Origin: CALFUK01 sp964450495 | GTDB taxonomy: Bacteria > Bacteroidota > Bacteroidia > Chitinophagales > Saprospiraceae | Reading direction: 5' to 3' | Assembly (NCBI GenBank): GCA_964450495.1 | Contig: CAYVFU010000013.1 | Span: 4,003 to 68,002, forward strand | DNA: 64,000 nt | Shown here: in pieces, positions 36,511-46,549 of the stretch | How the letters are laid out: each line of letters opens with the position of its first letter | Position numbering within the stretch: the first letter of the stretch is position 1 | Notes under the pieces: generated by a model | What the model saw: only the letters and a program-made list of their open reading frames with translations | What the model was told of the DNA's origin: nothing | The model's database searches: none | Program-made: the position numbers and the translations under genes

Positions 36511-37338
36511 TTAGAGGACACCAAAGTGCAACATAACCCAGTCCCCTTTAATCCGTTTACTTAATAATTTAGTTCCCAACTTTTCATAATAAGCTTGTAC
36601 GTCTTCTGCTTGAGAATTGAGTATACCAGACAATAGGACATGTCCACCAGATACAGTCATTTTTAAGATAGAAGCTGCCATTTCTATCAATGTATTTTTA
36701 TGAATGTTGGCGATAGTAACGTCAATGCTGTTGTCGTCAAATGCATGTCTATGATCAGTCAGTTTTATCTTTGACACATCATTTAGTTGGACATTTTCAA
36801 CCGCATTTCCTAAAGCACCAGGGTCAATTTCGGTACCTATTATACTTTTAGCTTTCATCTTTGCCGCAAGAATTGCCAAAATTCCTGTACCTGTACCCAA
36901 ATCGGCAATGCGCATATTGACTAAGGCCATTGTACTCATTTCTTGTATCATCATAAAGGTTGTCTCATGATGTCCAGTCCCGAAAGATTGTTTTGGATTG
37001 ATGGTAATTGTATGTGTGCAATTTGATTCAATGGGATGAAAATCTGCTCTTACATAACAGAAATCATCAACTGTGATAGAGTCAAAATTAGATTCCCATA
37101 CCTTATTCCAATTTTGATTTTCTACTTCTCGATGAGAATAGTTTATTGCAAATGGCAGATCAGTGATAATTACACTAAGCTCTTTGTCATTAAATTGAGA
37201 TTTCTTGATATAAGCTTTGACCACAAAATCTTCCTCTTCCCAGAAACTATCAAAAGGTAATGACTGAAGAAATGCAATAATAACATTTGGATCAGTTTGA
37301 TCATGATGAAACGCAAATTCTAAATATAGATCACTCAA
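36511..37338 (-). CDS. prmA: ribosomal protein L11 methyltransferase
   Basis: A 275-residue PrmA. The N-terminal substrate-recognition domain is followed by a linker and a SAM-dependent methyltransferase fold. The family motif KQSFGTGHHETT, motif I DLGTGTGILAI and the acidic TEIDPGAL that binds SAM ribose are visible, and NIHKNTL replaces the usual NIL. It trimethylates ribosomal protein L11. The start is TTG in a TTGA overlap with the stop of the DinB-family gene, so it is translationally coupled. Confidence 0.93.
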   Translation of the reverse strand: MSDLYLEFAFHHDQTDPNVIIAFLQSLPFDSFWEEEDFVVKAYIKKSQFNDKELSVIITDLPFAINYSHREVENQNWNKVWESNFDSITVDDFCYVRADFHPIESNCTHTITINPKQSFGTGHHETTFMMIQEMSTMALVNMRIADLGTGTGILAILAAKMKAKSIIGTEIDPGALGNAVENVQLNDVSKIKLTDHRHAFDDNSIDVTIANIHKNTLIEMAASILKMTVSGGHVLLSGILNSQAEDVQAYYEKLGTKLLSKRIKGDWVMLHFGVL

Positions 37339-37853
37339 TGGTGTGACAATGCTTTGTGTTTAACTGTAGATGGAGCTACTCCTAAATTTTGATCAATGTT
37401 GTATTCACTAAAATTCTGATTTATGCCAATCTTAATTATCGCCAAATGGTGAACGGCGTGATCATAGGCATACATCAATTCTCTACCTACAGAAGAGTTT
37501 ACAATCACATCATCAGAAGTAATCTCTGTGTTAAAATCAGCTAATACCTTGATAGGTGTGTCATCTGATAGCTGGTCAATTTCTCCATGGATCTCCAAAA
37601 AAGCATCTTTGGCTTGAATAGTACTTTTTTCAATAGACAAACTTCTATCTCGAAGCGAATAATTCAGCTCTCCGTTTGTCGCCCCTCTTACAACAGAAAT
37701 GTAGAAATCTAGTATGTGTCTAAAGTGTTGGCCAATCGTAGAACCATTAAAAACGTCAAGCGGCATACTGTAGTGTTCATCAGACAATTGACCTAGAATA
37801 AGAAGAACCTGGTCAAATATAGTCTTGGAACTAGATGCACAATTGGTTTTCAT
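37335..37853 (-). CDS. DinB-family protein
   Basis: A 172-residue four-helix-bundle protein of the DinB/YfiT superfamily. Candidate metal-binding histidines are in GQHFRHILDFY and in DHAVHHLAIIK, spaced as expected for the His triad. Members often act as thiol-dependent transferases or hydrolases, but this one has no known substrate. It lies between folD (8 bases upstream) and prmA (4-base overlap) in one minus-strand operon. Confidence 0.82.
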   Translation of the reverse strand: MKTNCASSSKTIFDQVLLILGQLSDEHYSMPLDVFNGSTIGQHFRHILDFYISVVRGATNGELNYSLRDRSLSIEKSTIQAKDAFLEIHGEIDQLSDDTPIKVLADFNTEITSDDVIVNSSVGRELMYAYDHAVHHLAIIKIGINQNFSEYNIDQNLGVAPSTVKHKALSHH

Positions 37854-37861
37854 ATTTAAAC

Positions 37862-38743
37862 TTAGCTATAAATTTCCTTTTTGGATGCACTTAAAGTGTT
37901 TAAAAGTAAGGAAGTGACGGTCATAGGACCAACGCCTCCTGGTACTGGCGTTATCAAAGATGCTTTTAATGCAACAGTATCATACTCGACATCTCCCACT
38001 AGCCTATACCCTCTCTTGCGACTGCTGTCTTCTACCCTGTTGATGCCTACATCAATAATTACTGCTCCATCTTTTACCATATCTGCTGTAACAAAATGTG
38101 GAATTCCAATAGCAGCAATCACGATATCTGCTCGTTTGATTTCTGACGATAAATCTTTGGTTCGACTATGGACCAAGGTCACCGTACAATTCCCTGGATA
38201 AGCTTTTCTACTCAAGAGAATACTCATTGGGGAACCAACAATATTACTTCTGCCTAATACCACACAATGTTTGCCTTCGGTTTCTACTTTGTATCGTTCC
38301 AGCATCGTCAGGATACCATAGGGAGTTGCCGGCAAATAGCAAGGAAGACCTTGGGCCATCCGTCCAAAATTTACAGGATGAAATCCATCTACATCTTTTT
38401 TGGGATCGATAGCTAAGGTTACTTTTTGTTCATCTATGTGCTCAGGTAAAGGAAGTTGGACAATAAACCCGTCAATATCTTCCTCTTCATTTAAATCCTT
38501 TACGATATCAAGTAATTCTTCTTCAGTGATAGAATCATCCTTCCTAATCAAGGTGCTTTCAAATCCAACGTGTTCACATGATCGCACTTTGCTTCTGACA
38601 TAAGATTCACTTGCTGGGTTATTACCGATCAATACTGCTGCCAAATGGGGAATATTTTTACGTTGCTCTTTAAGCCTGAGAACTTCTTCCCGTATCTCAA
38701 GTTTGATTGTTTCTGCAAGGGCTTTGCCGTCAATAACAGCCAT
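37862..38743 (-). CDS. folD: bifunctional methylenetetrahydrofolate dehydrogenase/cyclohydrolase
   Basis: A full-length 293-residue FolD. Tyr48 and Lys52 in SYVRSK form the cyclohydrolase site; also present are VQLPLPEH, the NADP loop GRSNIVGSPMS, and the C-terminal signature PVPGGVGPMTVTSLL. It interconverts methylene-, methenyl- and formyl-tetrahydrofolate for purine and one-carbon metabolism. It follows the PAP2 phosphatase gene by 27 bases and precedes a dinB-like gene and prmA. Confidence 0.96.
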   Translation of the reverse strand: MAVIDGKALAETIKLEIREEVLRLKEQRKNIPHLAAVLIGNNPASESYVRSKVRSCEHVGFESTLIRKDDSITEEELLDIVKDLNEEEDIDGFIVQLPLPEHIDEQKVTLAIDPKKDVDGFHPVNFGRMAQGLPCYLPATPYGILTMLERYKVETEGKHCVVLGRSNIVGSPMSILLSRKAYPGNCTVTLVHSRTKDLSSEIKRADIVIAAIGIPHFVTADMVKDGAVIIDVGINRVEDSSRKRGYRLVGDVEYDTVALKASLITPVPGGVGPMTVTSLLLNTLSASKKEIYS

Positions 38744-38770
38744 AGATATAATTAACGTATATGAAAAACG

Positions 38771-39349
38771 CTAATATAAAGGTTTATTCTTTAGTACACA
38801 GTATTTGAATATAAACCACATAAGACAAGCTACTATAAACCCGACAACAATACCTGAGATAATATCTGCGGGATAATGGACACCAACATAGACTTGAGCA
38901 ATCCCAATAACTGCAGCCCAAATCACGATAAATATTTTCATAGCTCCAGAGGCATGCCTAAATGCGAATAAAAGAAAAAATGAGATTGTAAAATGATTAG
39001 CTGCGTGGGAAGATGGAAAGCTAAATGCTTCCCCACAATACACCAATTCTTGTACATCTCTTGAGAAGTTATCTAAGCGACAAGGCCTTACTCGCTGAAT
39101 GATATTTTTCAAAAAATGACTATTTAAAAAATCACTACATACGACAGCAACTATTAATGAAAGAATAGTCAACGCGCCTTTCTTATTGCCAAATTTTTTG
39201 AACATGAAATAAATGATGAGTAGATAAATAGGAATCCAGGTGCCTCGATTTCTCAGTACAGGGAACACCAAGTCAAGCACTTCTGATGACAAATCAAAAT
39301 GAATCCATTCAAACAGTTGTCTGTCTAATTCAACGAGACTTTCCCACAT
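38771..39349 (-). CDS. PAP2-family phosphatase
   Basis: A 192-residue membrane phosphatase with about five helices and the three catalytic motifs of the PAP2 superfamily: KNIIQRVRP, FPSSHAAN and VGVHYPADIISG. The likely substrates are lipid phosphates such as undecaprenyl pyrophosphate or phosphatidylglycerol phosphate, acting on the periplasmic face. It is divergent from glmM across 63 bases. Confidence 0.9.
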   Translation of the reverse strand: MWESLVELDRQLFEWIHFDLSSEVLDLVFPVLRNRGTWIPIYLLIIYFMFKKFGNKKGALTILSLIVAVVCSDFLNSHFLKNIIQRVRPCRLDNFSRDVQELVYCGEAFSFPSSHAANHFTISFFLLFAFRHASGAMKIFIVIWAAVIGIAQVYVGVHYPADIISGIVVGFIVACLMWFIFKYCVLKNKPLY

Positions 39350-39385
39350 ATGATAAAAATTCTACTCATAAACATAAGAAATCGA

Positions 39386-39393
39386 TAGCTTTG
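39386..39393 (+). promoter_or_regulatory. TAnnTTTG element upstream of glmM
   Basis: TAGCTTTG matches the Bacteroidota -7 consensus and ends 19 bases before the glmM ATG in the short divergent region. A good -33 TTG is not visible, so the call rests on one element and its position. Confidence 0.4.
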
Positions 39394-39412
39394 CGATCTT
39401 ATAAATGAAAAT

Positions 39413-40792
39413 ATGACACTGATTAAATCAATATCGGGAATTAGAGGGACCATCGGAGGGCCAGTAAGTGAGAACCTTACACCGATAGATATAGTAGAAT
39501 GTACTTCTGGATACGCAAGTTTTTTACAAGCTACAGGAAACAATAAGACGAAAGTAGTTGTAGGTAGAGATGGACGTATATCAGGTGAACTCGTATCAGG
39601 TCTTGTCTGTCAGTCACTTCAAATGATGGGATTTGATGTGGTAGACCTAGGTCTTTCTACAACACCAACTGTAGAAATAGCGGTACCCATAGAAGAAGCC
39701 GCTGGCGGCATCATCATTACTGCAAGCCACAATGGCAAAGAATGGAACGCGCTCAAATTTCTCAATGATAAAGGTGAGTTCATTTCACATGAAGATGGGA
39801 ATCAGATATTGGCTTTTATAAAAGAAAAAAATATTGAAGCTGCACCAGTAATGGAATTGGGTAAATACATACAGAATAATGACTACATCGACATACACAT
39901 AGATCAAATTCTTGCTTTACCATATTTATCCATAAATAATATAAGGGCAAAAAAATTCACTGTCGTTGTGGACTGTATCAATTCAACTGGTGCTTTGATT
40001 TTGCCTAAATTACTAGAGAGACTTGGTGCTACTGTCATCACCATTAATGATGATGTGTCAGGAGAATTTGCGCACAATCCAGAGCCATTGCCTAAACACA
40101 TGACTCAACTCTGTGCTGAAGTAAAATCGAATAATGCAGACTTAGGTATTTGTGTGGATCCAGATGTCGATAGACTAGCTTTCGTAGATGAAAATGGAGA
40201 GGCCTTTGGTGAAGAGTATACCTTAGTGGCTGTAGCAGATTTCATCCTATCGAAAGAACCTGGAAATACTGTATCTAATTTATCATCTACTCGAGCACTT
40301 TCAGACGTGACATCCAGGTACGGTAAAAACTATATAGCTTCAGCTGTTGGCGAAGTAAATGTGGTCAATGCGATGAAGAAAAACAATGCGGTGATAGGAG
40401 GAGAAGGCAATGGAGGTGTCATCTTACCTGAACTACATTATGGAAGAGATGCTGTTGCTGGCGTTGCCTTAATGCTGGCATTATTGGCTGAACGAGACCT
40501 ACGTTTGAGTGAATTAAAATCAAGCTATCCTGAATATCACATCATAAAACAAAAAATACAATTGACTCCATCAATTGACATAGAAAAAATATTAGCCACT
40601 GCCAAGACCGCATTTACACAAGAAAAATTAAATGATATTGATGGTCTTAAGGTGGATTTTGAAAATGGATGGGTACATTTACGAAAGTCGAATACTGAGC
40701 CAATAATACGTGTATATGCAGAAGCTGCATCTGAGGAAATCGCTCATAAAAATATAGAGTTAGTTAAATCAAGTTTTAATCATTTGATATGA
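39413..40792 (+). CDS. glmM: phosphoglucosamine mutase
   Basis: A 459-residue alpha-D-phosphohexomutase. The active-site phosphoserine is Ser105 in ITASHNG, the Mg loop is DPDVDR, the sugar loop GEGNGGV, and the phosphate-binding loop SNTEPIIR near the end. Bacteroidota GlmM converts glucosamine 6-phosphate to glucosamine 1-phosphate for peptidoglycan precursors; a phosphomannomutase role is the main alternative. The stop overlaps the start of the cysteine desulfurase gene by 4 bases. Confidence 0.9.
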   Translation: MTLIKSISGIRGTIGGPVSENLTPIDIVECTSGYASFLQATGNNKTKVVVGRDGRISGELVSGLVCQSLQMMGFDVVDLGLSTTPTVEIAVPIEEAAGGIIITASHNGKEWNALKFLNDKGEFISHEDGNQILAFIKEKNIEAAPVMELGKYIQNNDYIDIHIDQILALPYLSINNIRAKKFTVVVDCINSTGALILPKLLERLGATVITINDDVSGEFAHNPEPLPKHMTQLCAEVKSNNADLGICVDPDVDRLAFVDENGEAFGEEYTLVAVADFILSKEPGNTVSNLSSTRALSDVTSRYGKNYIASAVGEVNVVNAMKKNNAVIGGEGNGGVILPELHYGRDAVAGVALMLALLAERDLRLSELKSSYPEYHIIKQKIQLTPSIDIEKILATAKTAFTQEKLNDIDGLKVDFENGWVHLRKSNTEPIIRVYAEAASEEIAHKNIELVKSSFNHLI

Positions 40793-41907
40793 GAGTTTAT
40801 TTTGATAATGCGGCAACAACTCCACTTGACCCTTTAGTTTTAGACCACATGCTTCCTATCATGAAGGAGCATCATGGCAATCCATCGTCAATTCACCAAC
40901 ATGGCAGAATTGTCCGCTCCTATATTGAAGAATCTAGAAAGACAATTGCCCATCATTTGAAGGCAAGTATTGCGGAGATATTCTTTACTTCCTCAGCAAC
41001 TGAAGCAAACAATCTAGCTATACAGGCTGCTGTACGTGATCTAAAAGTGAAGACAATAATCACCTCTCCAACTGAACATGATTGTGTATTAAACAGCACC
41101 AATTATGTGTGTGAATGCAATGACATTCAAGTACACCATTTATCCGTCGACGACAAAGGACACATTCAACTAGAAGAATTAGAAAAAAAGATTCAGGATG
41201 CAGAAGGCCCAGTACTTGTGTCTATCATGCATGCAAATAATGAAATAGGGACTATAGCAGATACGGCTAGCATTTCAGAACTTTGCGAAAAGAATGAGGC
41301 CTATTTTCATTGTGATACAGTCCAAACATTAGGTAAATATCATATTGATGTATCCACACAACGCTTTTCGTTTTTAAGTGGCTCTGGACATAAATTTTAT
41401 GGACCAAAAGGTATAGGATTTATTTATGTGAACAGTGACAACATCATTAAGCCAATGATACACGGAGGTTCTCAGGAGCGAAACATGAGAGCTGGTACAG
41501 AAAATACTTATGGCATAGCAGGTGTAGGAAAAGCCCTTGATTTAAGTGTACAAGATATGGATGCAAGGGCAGAAACTGTTTCGGCAATTAGACAAACATT
41601 CATGCAAAAATTGAAAGGGCTTAATGACTCTATAAAGATCATAAGTCCGGAAGACGGGCATAGACACATCCTTGCAGTAGGATTTCCCAAATCATCCAAA
41701 ACAGACTTATTGAAATTCAATTTGGATATAGCTGGAATAAGTGCTTCATCTGGAAGCGCATGCAGCTCTGGTGTAGAAAGTTCCTCTCATGTAATGACGG
41801 CAATTGGTTTAGCCAATGACTACAATCCTGTACGTTTTTCATTCTCACATTTAAATACAATAGAAGAAGTTGATTATACTGTTGAAAAGCTAAAATCAAT
41901 GATATAA
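40789..41907 (+). CDS. cysteine desulfurase (IscS/NifS-like)
   Basis: A 372-residue class V aminotransferase-fold PLP enzyme. It begins MRVYFDNAATTPLDPLV; the PLP lysine is in SGSGHKFYGPKGIG, and the persulfide cysteine is in SSGSACSSGVESSS. It mobilises sulfur from cysteine for Fe-S clusters or thio-modifications. It is translationally coupled to glmM by an ATGA overlap, not to the fdx-iscX genes 5 kb away. It could be the general IscS or a tRNA-thiolation enzyme. Confidence 0.92.
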   Translation: MRVYFDNAATTPLDPLVLDHMLPIMKEHHGNPSSIHQHGRIVRSYIEESRKTIAHHLKASIAEIFFTSSATEANNLAIQAAVRDLKVKTIITSPTEHDCVLNSTNYVCECNDIQVHHLSVDDKGHIQLEELEKKIQDAEGPVLVSIMHANNEIGTIADTASISELCEKNEAYFHCDTVQTLGKYHIDVSTQRFSFLSGSGHKFYGPKGIGFIYVNSDNIIKPMIHGGSQERNMRAGTENTYGIAGVGKALDLSVQDMDARAETVSAIRQTFMQKLKGLNDSIKIISPEDGHRHILAVGFPKSSKTDLLKFNLDIAGISASSGSACSSGVESSSHVMTAIGLANDYNPVRFSFSHLNTIEEVDYTVEKLKSMI

Positions 41908-41910
41908 AGC

Positions 41911-42948
41911 ATGGCTAATTCTGCACATGACATTTTCATAAAGAGATGTATTGAGCTAGGAAAAAGAGGAGGCAAATATGTGAAGAGCAATCCTCACGTA
42001 GGGTCTGTGATTGTTTTTAATAATAAAATTATAGGCGAAGGTTGGCATAAAACATATGGTGAAGCCCATGCAGAAGTCAATGCAATTGCATCAGTAAGTG
42101 AAAGTGACAAACATCTGATAAAAGACTCTATCCTCTATGTCAGCCTCGAACCGTGTAATCATACTGGAAAAACTGGCCCTTGTTCAGAAGTCATCTTGAC
42201 AAATGGAATCAAGCATGTTGTAGTGTCTTGCATAGATCCAACTATCGGTGGAGACAGCTTGACTTACCTTGAGTCGAAAGGTGTGAAAATTACGCAAGGT
42301 ATTTGTGCATCAGAAGGTCAGCATTTACTTTGCGCATTCAATACACATAAAGCTCATAATCGACCATACATCATCCTAAAATATGCTCAATCTTCAGACT
42401 TCTTTATAGGCCAGAAAGAAAAGCAGATATGGATCAGCAACGCCTTTACGAAAAGACTGACACACAAATGGAGATCAGAGTGCGATGGTATTCTAATTGG
42501 CGTTAATACACTCAATACAGATGATCCATTCTTGTCAACCAGGCTCTATCCCGGAGAAAGTCCAAGACCAATTATAGTCGATCCGACATTTAGAGGGAGT
42601 AAATCAAGTCATTTGTATAGTAAATCTGCTGTAAAGTCAATCGTTGTCACAGCACAACCAATAGAGTCAGACACACTTGATATTCTCATTTTTGATTTTG
42701 CAAACAACAGTCTCAAAGAGTTAACACAAGCCTTGTACACTGACTATGGAATATGTAGATTAATGATAGAAGGTGGTGCCAATACCTTAAAGCAATTTAT
42801 CGATGAAAACGTCTGGGATGAATGTCGACAAATCACAAATCAGAAACGTCTTTCTTCAGGCATAAAAGCTCCATTTTTAAAGGGGAAAAGAGGAAAAAAA
42901 CTGATAATTGATACGGATACCATCCAATACATATACAATGAAGTCTGA
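41911..42948 (+). CDS. ribD: bifunctional riboflavin biosynthesis deaminase/reductase
   Basis: A 345-residue RibD. The N-terminal zinc deaminase domain has HAEVNAI (His53, Glu55) and LEPCNHTGKTGPC. The C-terminal reductase domain has a GVNTLNTDDPFLSTR substrate region and MIEGGANTL. It performs steps two and three of riboflavin synthesis. It starts 3 bases after the cysteine desulfurase stop. No FMN riboswitch is seen, consistent with it being internal to an operon. Confidence 0.93.
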   Translation: MANSAHDIFIKRCIELGKRGGKYVKSNPHVGSVIVFNNKIIGEGWHKTYGEAHAEVNAIASVSESDKHLIKDSILYVSLEPCNHTGKTGPCSEVILTNGIKHVVVSCIDPTIGGDSLTYLESKGVKITQGICASEGQHLLCAFNTHKAHNRPYIILKYAQSSDFFIGQKEKQIWISNAFTKRLTHKWRSECDGILIGVNTLNTDDPFLSTRLYPGESPRPIIVDPTFRGSKSSHLYSKSAVKSIVVTAQPIESDTLDILIFDFANNSLKELTQALYTDYGICRLMIEGGANTLKQFIDENVWDECRQITNQKRLSSGIKAPFLKGKRGKKLIIDTDTIQYIYNEV

Positions 42949-43029
42949 TAGATAGTTAATAAACGTTAAAGTTGATTTAAACCAATTGCTTAATCGAGCA
43001 AAAACAGGCTTTATGTTGTTCTTTTATAT

Positions 43030-43629
43030 ATGAAATTGTCCCTTTCCAATAGAGGATATATGAAGAAGTTGATTAATATTTCTAACCTCCTGCGCCAATT
43101 GCCAGTAATGATATTCATTTTGGCAAGCTCACTGAGCTATGCACAAGTCGAATGGATAACGATCGAAGATGCTCAGAAAAGAATGGAATCAGAACCTCGC
43201 AAGATATTCGTTGACGTTATGACAGACTGGTGTGTGTGGTGTAAGAAAATGGACAAAAGCACCTTCCAAAAGAAAGAAATTGCTGATTACTTAAATGCAA
43301 ATTTCTATCCAGTAAAGTTTGATGCAGAGCAAAAAGAAGACATTGTCTTTAACGATCAGCTGTATCAGTATGTCAAAATGGGTAAAAAAGGATATCACGA
43401 ATTCGCATACTCAATCCTCAAAGGTATGTTGAGTTATCCTTCTATTGTTTTCATAGACGAGAATCTTGAGGTCATCCAGCCAATTGAAGGATATAGAGGA
43501 CCAAAAGAATTCTCCATGATCATCTCCTATTTCGCTGGTGAATACTACAAATCAGTGCCTTGGAAAAGTTACAGCCAAAGTCAGGACGCTCAAGATGTGC
43601 TTGATTATTCTCGGGTTGTAAAGCATTAG
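43030..43629 (+). CDS. exported thioredoxin-like protein
   Basis: A 199-residue thioredoxin-fold protein with a signal peptide (hydrophobic about 24-37, ending SYAQ) and a DWCVWCKKM active site (Cys68, Cys71). ATGs at 43030 and 43060 are both possible; the second gives a shorter signal peptide and is typical (MKKLINIS). Periplasmic proteins of this kind act as disulfide reductases or in cytochrome maturation. It follows ribD by 81 bases and is the last gene before the assembly gap. Confidence 0.85.
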   Translation: MKLSLSNRGYMKKLINISNLLRQLPVMIFILASSLSYAQVEWITIEDAQKRMESEPRKIFVDVMTDWCVWCKKMDKSTFQKKEIADYLNANFYPVKFDAEQKEDIVFNDQLYQYVKMGKKGYHEFAYSILKGMLSYPSIVFIDENLEVIQPIEGYRGPKEFSMIISYFAGEYYKSVPWKSYSQSQDAQDVLDYSRVVKH

Positions 43630-43644
43630 GGTTTTTATTAGTCT

Positions 43645-43745
43645 AAGCAAGATTTCTTCTTAGATGGATTGGATTTGCAAGATTTTACGATCAGTATCTG
43701 AACAGGATTCTTAAGATGGATAGGATATCAGATTTTACCGAGATT
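43645..43745. repeat. imperfect tandem repeat running into the assembly gap
   Basis: Two copies of a unit of about 51-55 bases can be aligned. Shared blocks are aRcaRgattc, cttaRgatggatWgga and cagattttacSga-like sequence: agatggattggatttgcaag and agatggataggatatcag. The second copy runs directly into the Ns. A longer array in the true genome would explain why the assembler broke here. Confidence 0.6.
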
Positions 43746-43845
43746 NNNNNNNNNNNNNNNNNNNNNNNNNNNNNNNNNNNNNNNNNNNNNNNNNNNNNNN
43801 NNNNNNNNNNNNNNNNNNNNNNNNNNNNNNNNNNNNNNNNNNNNN
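43746..43845. other. assembly gap (100 N)
   Basis: Exactly 100 undetermined bases, the usual placeholder for a gap of unknown size between scaffolded contigs. It lies between the tandem repeat and the 3' end of the HerA-like ATPase gene. Confidence 0.99.
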
Positions 43846-45440
43846 TAAAAGAACTTTCTACGTCGAGTTTTTACACCGGCTGCTCTTAATCCAAATCCAA
43901 TAGCTGCATTCAGTAAACCCTTTCCTACTTCTTTCCCTACTTTACCCATCGCATCTGACTTTTCATCAGACTGTTTTTCTTCTTCTTTGGCTTTTTGCTG
44001 TGCTACTTTCTCCTGCTCCTTTTGGATCTTTTCTCGTTCTGCTTGCTCCTTCGCTTCATTTTCTTTGGCTTCGTAGGCTGCTTTTTTAGCCTGTAATTTT
44101 TCAGCTGCACTTTCTGGGTCTTCATCTTGAGCATACTTACCAATAAGACCTGAAGTGTCTTCGCTGATAAACATATTCATCTCACTATCTTCTAAAATAC
44201 CCATTCTAGATTTTGGTGCTCGTAGGTATGTATGTGCTAGTGGTGTGGGATTTCCTTTTTCACTAAGTGCTGTTACGAAGGCTTCACCAATACCAAGTTC
44301 TGTCATCAACTGTTCCACATCATAAAAGTCCGTTTCTGGATAATTTTGTGCTGCTGCTTTTATGGCTTTACGATCTTTTGCTGTAAAGGCTCTAAGCGCA
44401 TGCTGAATTTTTAAACCCAATTGACCCAATACATCATCATCAATATCTGCAGGGTTCTGAGTGATAAAGAAGATGCCCACCCCTTTTGACCTGATTAATC
44501 TTACCATCACTTCTAATTGTTCTGCTAGGACCTTAGGTGTGTCATCAGAAAAAATCAAATGAGCTTCATCAATAAACATAACAAACTTCGGTTGTTCGAG
44601 ATCTCCTTCTTCCGGTAACTCCTCATAGATTTCTGCCAACAATTGAAGCATGAATGTCGAAAAGAATTTAGGCTTTGTTTGCAGATCAGTCACTCTCATA
44701 ATGTTGATTACACCCTTGCCTCCTCTTGTTTTCATCAAGTCATGAATCTCAAATGATGGCTCTCCAAAAAATCGTTCTGCGCCTTGTTCTTCCAATGCTG
44801 CAATTTGTCTGAGAATGACACCAATTGAACTTGCAGATATTTTACCATATTCTTTTTCTATTTCTGCAGCACCTTCATCTGTCATGGCAAATTTAAGTGC
44901 CTCCTTCACATCATTGAAGTCTAATAATTGCAAGTCATTGTCTGTACAATATTTAAATATGACACTAAAGATTCCCGTCTGAGTATCATTAAGTCCAAGT
45001 ATTTTAGAAAATAATACTGGTCCAAATTCATGAACAGTAGCTCTTAATCTCACGCCTGGTTCATCAGAAATTGTTAGAAATTCTACAGGAGATGATCCAG
45101 GTGCAAATGCTTCAATGCCTATTTTTTCATGTCTCTGTGATAATTTTTCATTTGCTTCACCTTCTACAGCCACACCACTCAAATCACCTTTTATATCGAC
45201 CAACATAGATGGCACACCAAGCTTTGACAATTGCTCTGCTATAATCTGAACTGTCTTTGTTTTACCTGTTCCGGTAGCACCTGCTATCAATCCATGTCTG
45301 TTAAACATCTTTACTGGTAGATTTACAATACTACCGGTCTGAACTTCTCCTTCGAGCATAGCTGCTCCAAGCTGTATGACTTTACCGTCAAAAGTATACC
45401 CTTGTTCTATGTGTTGTTTGAATGTATCTGACTGACTCAT
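43846..45440 (-). CDS. HerA-like/DUF853 ATPase (3' end at gap)
   Basis: About 531 residues are visible. Walker A GATGTGKT lies at residues 54-61, Walker B MFIDEAHLIF at about 290, and a STFMLQLLAEIYEEL helix lies nearby. A lysine/glutamate-rich coiled coil (about 445-500) is followed by a basic tail GLRAAGVKTRRRKFF. This fits the YjgR/DUF853 group of the HerA/FtsK-type P-loop ATPases, whose role is uncertain. The last codon before the Ns is TAn, so the gene may stop exactly there or continue into the gap. A stop is likely because family members end soon after a Gly/Arg-rich tail. Confidence 0.85.
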
Positions 45441-45540
45441 ATCTGATTTTGTTTAATATTTGTTAAGACGAAAATAATCAAGGGAAGTATCTTATCAAGG
45501 CAAAATAGTTTTTTACTTTCTAATCATAATTAATTATTGA

Positions 45541-46473
45541 CTACTCATGATTCCATTTTTCTACCCTTAGTCGGTACCGCTTATTGTCAAATTTCCATTT
45601 ATTGATATTATAGCTACTCTCAAATCGTTGTTCTTGCGCATCATCAAAGCCTTGGAAAAAATCGATGCCTGTTTCCCGTTCTAGGTCATCTATGGACATC
45701 GCATAAGTTTCTAATCTGTCTTCCAATCGATCATGTGGAATATTGAATGCAATACCATCATTGCCATCAAGCAATATTTTATAAAACGACTTTGGAACAC
45801 CAATTTTATTATTGCCAATTTGCTCCGAGATACCTTCCATAATTGGTCCACTCACTACGTATAGACTGCCTTTGTCGTATGCCCAATCTCTGACTGTTTC
45901 TTCTAGTTCTTTCCAGATACCATTATTGAAAGGGCGAATCTGAGGAGCCATATTACTCATATAAAAACACTCTTTCATGGCTGTCTCATTGAATGCCATA
46001 TCTCCTGCGGGAGCAAGATGACCTCTCGTATATCCTGAATGTGTATAATCACTATGCTTTGCAGATCTGCTTTTCACCTTAGGATCCGAGTTAAACCTTT
46101 TTGCTCTTTTTACATTTTTAGCTTGGAGACTTTCTCTAGTTAGTTCATAAGCAACCCATTCCGGAATTTCATTCTTTTCATTGTAGGATAACGAATAATA
46201 TTGGTGTTTCACAAGTTGATTTTTACCTGTGACACTTGGCAAATAACTATCATCAGTGGATGTAAACGAAGGAGTATAATCACTTACAGACTGTGTGTTC
46301 GAGCCTTCATAGGCTGCCGAGTGAGAAGACCCTGAGCTGTTTATAAAATCGTCAATGAATGAATATCCGCCAAAAATTGCAACGATTAGAAGGACAGTAA
46401 AACTTACCATTCTAGTCATAAAAGAGTTACCAGCTCTCTTCTGTTTGGTGTGATTTTGCCTAAACTTTGCCAT
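45541..46473 (-). CDS. DNA/RNA non-specific endonuclease (NucA/EndoG-like)
   Basis: A 310-residue beta-beta-alpha-metal nuclease with one N-terminal transmembrane helix (about 22-40), so it is membrane-anchored and faces the periplasm. The catalytic block reads YTRGHLAPAGDM, with His152 as general base, followed by ECFYMSNMAPQ and FNNGIWKELE with the Mg-binding Asn (183 or 184) and Glu191. The canonical DRGH is TRGH here (Thr149). It probably degrades external or incoming nucleic acid. It diverges from the outer-membrane protein gene. Confidence 0.87.
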   Translation of the reverse strand: MAKFRQNHTKQKRAGNSFMTRMVSFTVLLIVAIFGGYSFIDDFINSSGSSHSAAYEGSNTQSVSDYTPSFTSTDDSYLPSVTGKNQLVKHQYYSLSYNEKNEIPEWVAYELTRESLQAKNVKRAKRFNSDPKVKSRSAKHSDYTHSGYTRGHLAPAGDMAFNETAMKECFYMSNMAPQIRPFNNGIWKELEETVRDWAYDKGSLYVVSGPIMEGISEQIGNNKIGVPKSFYKILLDGNDGIAFNIPHDRLEDRLETYAMSIDDLERETGIDFFQGFDDAQEQRFESSYNINKWKFDNKRYRLRVEKWNHE

Positions 46474-46549
46474 GAAATACTTGATTCAATTAATGTATAA
46501 ACACTGTTTTGACGTAATTTTCTTAATTAGTATTGCATATATTCGTTTT

